NCBI GenBank assembly: GCA_020698575.1
Contig: CM036243.1
Span: forward strand, 36,748,988 to 36,812,987
Direction: 5' to 3'
DNA from: Bostrychus sinensis
Taxonomy: Eukaryota; Chordata; Actinopteri; Gobiiformes; Eleotridae
DNA: 64,000 nt
Below, piece after piece: positions 58,460 to 64,000 of this stretch. Below the pieces are notes generated by a model that saw nothing but the letters and a program-made list of their open reading frames with translations, did not search any database and was not told where the DNA came from. Made by a program: the position numbers and the translations under genes. Every line of letters begins with the position of its first letter. Positions within the stretch are counted from its first letter, which is position 1.

Positions 58460-60689
58460 AGGTCACCTATTCTGCTTTAAGGGAGTGCGCCTTGTCAAAG
58501 TGGGCGTATTTGCGGCCTACAATTTTTTATTTTGATAAGAAAAAATGAGAAGAAAAAAGCAGTTTTAAGCTTTACAAAACAAAAATACATAAATGACACA
58601 TGAACTTCTGCAGGTTAGCAGACACTTCCTCCAGCTCCTCCTGCAGCTTTATCCTGCAGAGTCCATACTTCCAGAGCGTTCTAGGGCCAGGGAGGGTCCT
58701 CATGCAATTTTCCACTAGGGGGTAACCGTACGGGACGTGTCAGTACGGGACTCCTTGGAACAGGAAGCCTCAAAACCTGCTGGTGTTTCCATGACCGGTG
58801 TGTGTCTGTGTGAGGATGGTGTGTGTCTGTGTGAGGCCGGTGTGTGTCTGTGTGAGGCCGGTGTGTGTCTGTGTGAGGCTGGTGTGTGTCTGTGTGAGGC
58901 CGGTGTGTGTCTGTGTGAGGATGGTGTGAGACTGTGTGAGGATGGTGTGTGTCTGTGTGAGGATGGTGTGAGACTGTGTGAGGATGGTGTGTGTCTGTGT
59001 GAGGATGGTGTGAGACTGTGTGAGGATGGTGTGAGACTGTGAGGATGGTGTGAGACTGTGTGAGGATGGTGTGAGACTGTGTGAGGATGGTGTGTGTCTG
59101 TGTGAGGATGGTGTGTGTCTGTGTGAGGCCGGTGTGTGTGTCTGTGTGAGGATGGTGTGTGTCTGTGTGAGGATGGTGTGAGACTGTGTGAGGCCGGTGT
59201 GTGTCTGTGTGAGGATGGTGTGTGTCTGTGTGAGGCCGGTGTGTGTCTGTGTGAGGATGGTGTGAGACTGTGTGAGGATGGTGTGAGACTGTGTGAGGAT
59301 GGTGTGAGACTGTGTGAGGATGGTGTGAGACTGTGTGAGGCCGGTGTGTGTCTGTGTGAGGATGGTGTGAGACTGTGTGAGGCCGGTGTGTGTCTGTGTG
59401 AGGATGGTGTGTGTCTGTGTGAGGATGGTGTGTGTCTGTGTGAGGATGGTGTGTGTGTCTGTGTGAGGATGGTGTGTGTCTGTGTGAGACCGGTGTGTGT
59501 CTGTGTGAGGCCGGTGTGTGTCTGTGTGAGGATGGTGTGTGTCTGTGTGAGGATGGTGTGTGTCTGTGTGAGGATGGTGTGTGTCTGTGTGAGGCCGGTG
59601 TGTGTCTGTGTGAGGCCGGTGTGTGTCTGTGTGAGGCCGGTGTGAGTCTGTGTGAGGATGGTGTGTCTATGTGAGGCCGGAGCTAAAGCTGTGTTAGCTT
59701 CTGTAAACAGGAGACTACTTTACCACCAGCTTTTGGTGCATTAAATTCACTTCTCTGGTCCACTTCAACACATTTTAACCACTGAACATATAACCACATG
59801 AGTTTAACTCGTGTTTAATCCAGTCTGAAATATGCACAAAGTTTTTTTTATCCTCGAAGTGAGAGCTGTGCTTTGCTAAACCGGAAACACCTGTTGCTAA
59901 TGTACGCTAGCTTTATTTTTAGCTGGTCCTCTCTGAATACAGCTGTTTATCACAAGGACAAGTACGTGTTTGATTAAGTATAACATTTTTTCTTTTATTT
60001 TTGTTCTCTGTCTTGTTATTTTTGCCCGAGTGAGGATTCTCTCGTCCAATCAGCTCACAGCAGTACCCACCTCTAACCGTTCCAGACGCTTAACCAATAG
60101 TAGAACGGCTTGGAACGCTTTTTGGGAACACCTTTTTTTTTTTTTTTTTGGAAGTGGAAACACCCGCAAACCAACCCGTCCTGCCCCGTTCCGTCCTAGT
60201 GGAAAAGCGCCTCTTGAGACTCTGAAACAGATAAGCCTTTGCCGGTCCGCTCGATGTGGTGGAGCAGCGGCTCTACTCCGAGCTCCTCCTGGTCGCAGAA
60301 GGCTTTTTTTCCTTCCTGAAGGGAACGCACAGTCATCCAAGTGGAGAAAACTCATTCTAGCTTTGACCCTCTATGAGATTAGAAAAGCACATAAAGTTAC
60401 AGACATTAAAATCCACTGGAGCTAGCATTTTTGGCCCTAGGTTGCAATAGGACATAATGTATTTAAAGATTTCAGTTGTTTTGTCACGGTTAGTGCTTTT
60501 GTATGCCCTCCTCGTGTCAGTGTGGGCTCTCTTCTGGTCTGGTCTGTTTTTTTTTTTCTATGTAGACTTATGGATGTACAGAGGGCTCTCGCTGACCCTG
60601 GGTTCGAAAAGCATATTAAACAAAAGCGCTAATACCTGTTGAACAAAGCGTCATCAAATGTGTGCGTAAACGGGCATAATAGGTGACCT
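58460..60689. mobile_element. TTAA-flanked element, 2.2 kb, containing the 21-bp minisatellite
   Basis: Ends AGGTCACCTATT and AATAGGTGACCT are perfect 12-bp inverses, with TTAA outside both (58456-58459 and 60690-60693). The interior has the 21-bp minisatellite at 58795-59685 and no credible transposase. The same end sequence (AAAGGTCTCCTATTCTGC) heads the 541-1452 family. Confidence 0.8.
58795..59685. repeat. 21-bp minisatellite (GTGTGTCTGTGTGAGGATG type)
   Basis: About 42 units of 21 bp built from GGTGTG-T/AG-ACTGTGTGAGGAT/CC, within a TTAA-flanked element (58460-60689). As 21 is a multiple of three, it gives long open frames of a 7-residue repeat (GVCLCED/GVRLCED) that are not evidence of a gene. 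Confidence 0.93.
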
Positions 60690-60693
60690 TTAA

Positions 60694-63600
60694 TGCAACT
60701 CACCGCTGATTCAAAACATATCCTTTAACTCAAGTGCCAACATTGTAACTTTACTGAAGTGAGTGAAACGACCCTAAACTGGCCTCAGCCTCTGAAATCC
60801 TGTTGTCCTTTTTATGACAAAGACGACTATCACTGAAAAAGGAGGCGTTTTCAAGCAGCTTATAGCGACTTTATGACGAGTCTGGTCATCAAACTAGCAG
60901 CTAGAAGTTTGAATTGAGCTGTAGCTGAAATAGCGACGGGGTGTTTTCTTCTTTTTTTCTTTTCATTCAAGTTTTGTTGTCTCTGTTGCTGTCTAAGATC
61001 AGGAGTGCCTGGTAGACCTGGAAAATCCTGGGCGTTGGGTTAACAGCATAGGAAAGACCATTGGTTTGTGTCCATTTTTTTGTTTTTTATTTCTTATTCT
61101 GGGGTAGTCACAGTTTATTTCTGCAGTACTTTACAGGCAACTTCTGATCTTGGCAGTCGCTGTCTCTTTAGCCACTGTTCCTCTGGGCTGGACTGGTTTG
61201 GGTCGGGTCAGGACAGCACACTTTTAGAGGCGTTCCCACCGTCAAAAAGGGCGTACAAGCATCTGAAAATGTCAAATAAGAACCTAAGCTTTTCTTGCTG
61301 AATGGTTAAACAGTTAATCAATGTTTGACAATGATATGAATGGAAAGAAAACGGTCATATTATAAGACAAATGGAGATCCACAAATGCGCATATCCACAA
61401 ATCAGAATTGGGGAAAAGTCAAATTATTTCAGTTCAGTTCAAAGTGAAACACACAGAGTGAAATATTTCATGCCATTATTTTGATTGTGATGATTACGAG
61501 GTTATATTATGTAATATTTCATTAACTGTTCGCCGTAATCATCTCAATTAAGTTGAATAAATGCTTGAAATATTTCCTTGAATTTATGAGTTTCAGTTTT
61601 TGAAGTGAACCACTGACATAAATGGACTTCATTGCATTTATGTGGCTTGGGATTTAACAACACTGGGTTTGTTTGTAGTTTGTAGCAGCACAGGCTCATA
61701 AACCTGGCTAAATTACTCCGTATTCAATCAGTCTCTATGTAAATTACTGTCAATACTTAATTTTAAAATCACTTACAGTAAGACGTTTACATGAAAACTC
61801 CAGTAATCTCTCTAATAAGGAAAGAGGCACACATTAAATCTTCTCTACCTGTATTTACAGATAAGTCGAATACATTTGATTGATTTGAGTTTTTAAATTT
61901 GGACAATGTCAAATTTATTCGTGTTGGGGCTAATGCTACTGCTAGCGCCGAAAGGAGCTTAAATACTGTGGACTGGGAAGACTCTGCAGACGCTAAAAAC
62001 ACTAATAATCACAGAGAAAGGTAGCAGGTGGCAGCAAAAATTCAATTCAATTTTATTTGTATAGCGCAATATCACAGCAGCAGTCACCTCAAACTTTACA
62101 GGAGAAAGCATAAACACACAAACAATTAGTCACACAATCAAACATAAACAATTACTTAACTAAGTATCAGGATGACCTTCTCTTAAGGAAAAACACCTAA
62201 AAAAAAAACGAGCTGGGGAAAAAACAGAAAAAAACCTTCTGTCTAGGACTGTTAAATAAAGTATATAAAGTATGAATAAATAAAGTCCATTAGCTCATCT
62301 ATAGTACAGTTTGCTAATTAGCCACGTGTTTGCTTTTGCATCTTTAAAGCAGCCTTTGTATGGTGCATAAATTACAACAGACCTGGTGTTTAGAAGCAGA
62401 GAGGGCTAAAACTACAACACTGATCTCACTGTGAGAGTAATGCACACTGCTGCTGCTGCTTTACTGCGGCTTTGTACAGACGTTTATAATAAAAATATAG
62501 TTATATTGGATATAGTTAATATCCAATATTCTCATTAAAAATAAAAATAAAAACTACATTTAAATAGCTTCTCAAGTCAGACAGCAAGTAAAGGGCCGAG
62601 GAGGTACAGCATAGGGGCCCATAAAAGCTGTAAGCTGTATTTTTTGGTCACATCGGGGCTTAACATATTAATAATAAACAACAGCAACACAACTCTTTTA
62701 TAGAATTTTGACCATAAATAGATGTTAAATTAAATAAGTTTGAATGTGTCATTAAATATCATTATTAAAAACTAAGTGAATAAGTTGTAAAATAATTAAT
62801 ATCAATTTAATTTGAATAAAACTATGCCACCTGTAGCACAAACTGCGGTAAAAACAGCTGATACGTCTGAGGCATAAGCTTAATATACTTCAAATCTTTA
62901 GGGCCCATTTTTAAAGCGTGCACTGGGGCCCCTCATTACCAAGCCGCTGCACACGCACAAGTGAAATATTTCAGGCATTTATTTATTTTAACAGTGATGA
63001 TTATGGCTTACTTTTAATTAAAAAATTAAATTAGTATATCGTAAAATAAAGCCTTTAATGGGGACAGTCCCACTTTTACGCTCATTTGTCTCAGTTTTCA
63101 ACAAACCTTGTCCCAGTTGTCCCCTTTTTAACCAGTAAAAAAGCATAAGAAACTTAAAAACATTTGTCTAAAGACTTTTTCCACAAAATTTAATTACAAT
63201 ATCATTCATTTTTTTTGATAAATTGCCATCGAATTCAAAACCTAAGCCCTGTCTTCATGTACTTCTAGATTTTGGCAGCAATTTAGTTTCTTTTTAAGTT
63301 CAAACGTGCTATGATTTCTGGAAAAAAAAAAGAAAAAAGAAAGTGTGCCAGTTTTTGGGTTTAGAAATCTGGTCACCCCCCTGTACACACACTTATCTGC
63401 ATTGCATCAAAACATTACAAAACTGGTGCAACAAGTGCAATTTACACTTAACCATGCAACAAACGCACCTTGCAGAGCTGACAGTGTTACTCTGCACGCA
63501 GCTCGGTGGAAGTGCAAGCCTCTTGAGCGGTTACCGATAACAGAGTGTGGCGCACTGACCCAAACCTGTACCACTCTCGATGGAAACGTGGCTTAAGATG

Positions 63601-64000
63601 CATCACGTCTTGCAAAAAAAAAAGAAAAAAAAAGCTACAAACTCATGTGGAGCACTGCATTTGTCGTCGTTGCTAACCACGCCAAACCAGAGCTGCAATG
63701 GAAATGTTAAGGGCCTGCGGTGCAAGCTAGCAATCAAAATGTCTTGTTTTTTTTGTGTCATCTACTCAATTTAAATCAGATTTTTAGTTTTTTTTTTTGT
63801 TTTTTTTCTGTGCATGTAAATTAACTAAGGCCAAGGATTTAAACCATACAAAGTGGCCTATACCTCCCTATTATAGATGTCCTTCTTGTACCACTGGAAA
63901 TGTGGTCTACCGAGTTTACGAAAGTTTTCTAAAGCCTGCTGCGTTCTTTCAAGTCTTAATCTACAACGCAAAACGCTACTGTGCAAAAAAAAAAAAAAAA
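60694..64000. other. right edge of the window, no gene recognised
   Basis: AT-rich non-coding DNA with one CAATTCAATT repeat (62041-62250) and A-runs at 63326, 63615 and at the very end (63986-64000). No coding exon is supported. Confidence 0.45.
62041..62250. mobile_element. CAATTCAATT interspersed repeat, copy 3 (diverged)
   Basis: TTCAATTCAATTTTATTTGT, ATAGCGCAATATCACAGCAG and AAGGAAAAACACCTAAAAAA follow the same order as the other copies. Confidence 0.65.

Noticed and set aside
58737..59645. 101- and 169-codon Cys-rich ORFs
   Set aside because: They are the translation of a 21-bp minisatellite, open only because 21 is a multiple of three.

Overview
The window is vertebrate nuclear DNA, almost certainly from a teleost fish. 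Coding exons are short, bounded by GT/AG splice sites and separated by kilobases of repeats. The repeats are typical of fish: tRNA-derived SINEs, several hAT-like and TTAA-flanked non-autonomous DNA elements, and a truncated L1-like LINE. No bacterial or phage gene, CRISPR array or RNA gene is supported. Almost none of the long open frames is a gene; the real genes were assembled by hand from exons, splice sites and reading phase.

Three host genes are supported. (1) An MS4A/CD20-like four-transmembrane gene on the minus strand (coding exons at 9312-9187, 9010-8900, 3712-3656 and 269-121; the last exon lies off the left edge). (2) A second, complete MS4A-like gene on the plus strand (coding exons at 26325-26408, 28297-28410, 29487-29543, 29626-29775 and 33254-33361; 170 aa). 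The two genes are head to head, and their plausible first exons lie in the 13.65-14.09 kb interval. (3) vps37c, the ESCRT-I subunit, on the plus strand (coding exons at 40228-40320, 46850-47021, 51676-51758 and 54091-54816; 357 aa). MS4A genes also lie in the same chromosomal neighbourhood as VPS37C in human (11q12), so this looks like an old conserved linkage.

The dominant structure is one 11-bp minisatellite family (GGACTAAACCA / GGTCTAAACCA). It forms three large arrays: 4390-8553 (plus reading), about 14320-20752 (reverse complement) and 29785 to about 32990 (plus reading), together about 14 kb or a fifth of the window. Degenerate pieces occur at 1915-2000, 25430-25980, 27510-27690, 44215-44290 and 57420-57660. 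The 4.4-8.5 kb array sits inside a DNA-transposon copy whose two paralogues in this window lack it. A hAT-like element at 27.4-28.1 kb carries a few 11-mers internally, which suggests how the motif spread. Two of the arrays lie in opposite orientation in introns of the same plus-strand gene, so its pre-mRNA could form kilobases of double-stranded RNA around exons 2-5.

Other regions: 9.3-14 kb holds nested MITEs and SINEs; 20.8-25.4 kb microsatellites and an 8-9 bp TACTTTAC minisatellite; 33.4-38.6 kb the 3' end of the second MS4A gene with nested elements and a LINE with target-site duplications; 38.9-55.3 kb vps37c with repeat-rich introns; 55.3-64 kb non-coding sequence, including a 2.2 kb TTAA-flanked element with a 21-bp minisatellite inside.
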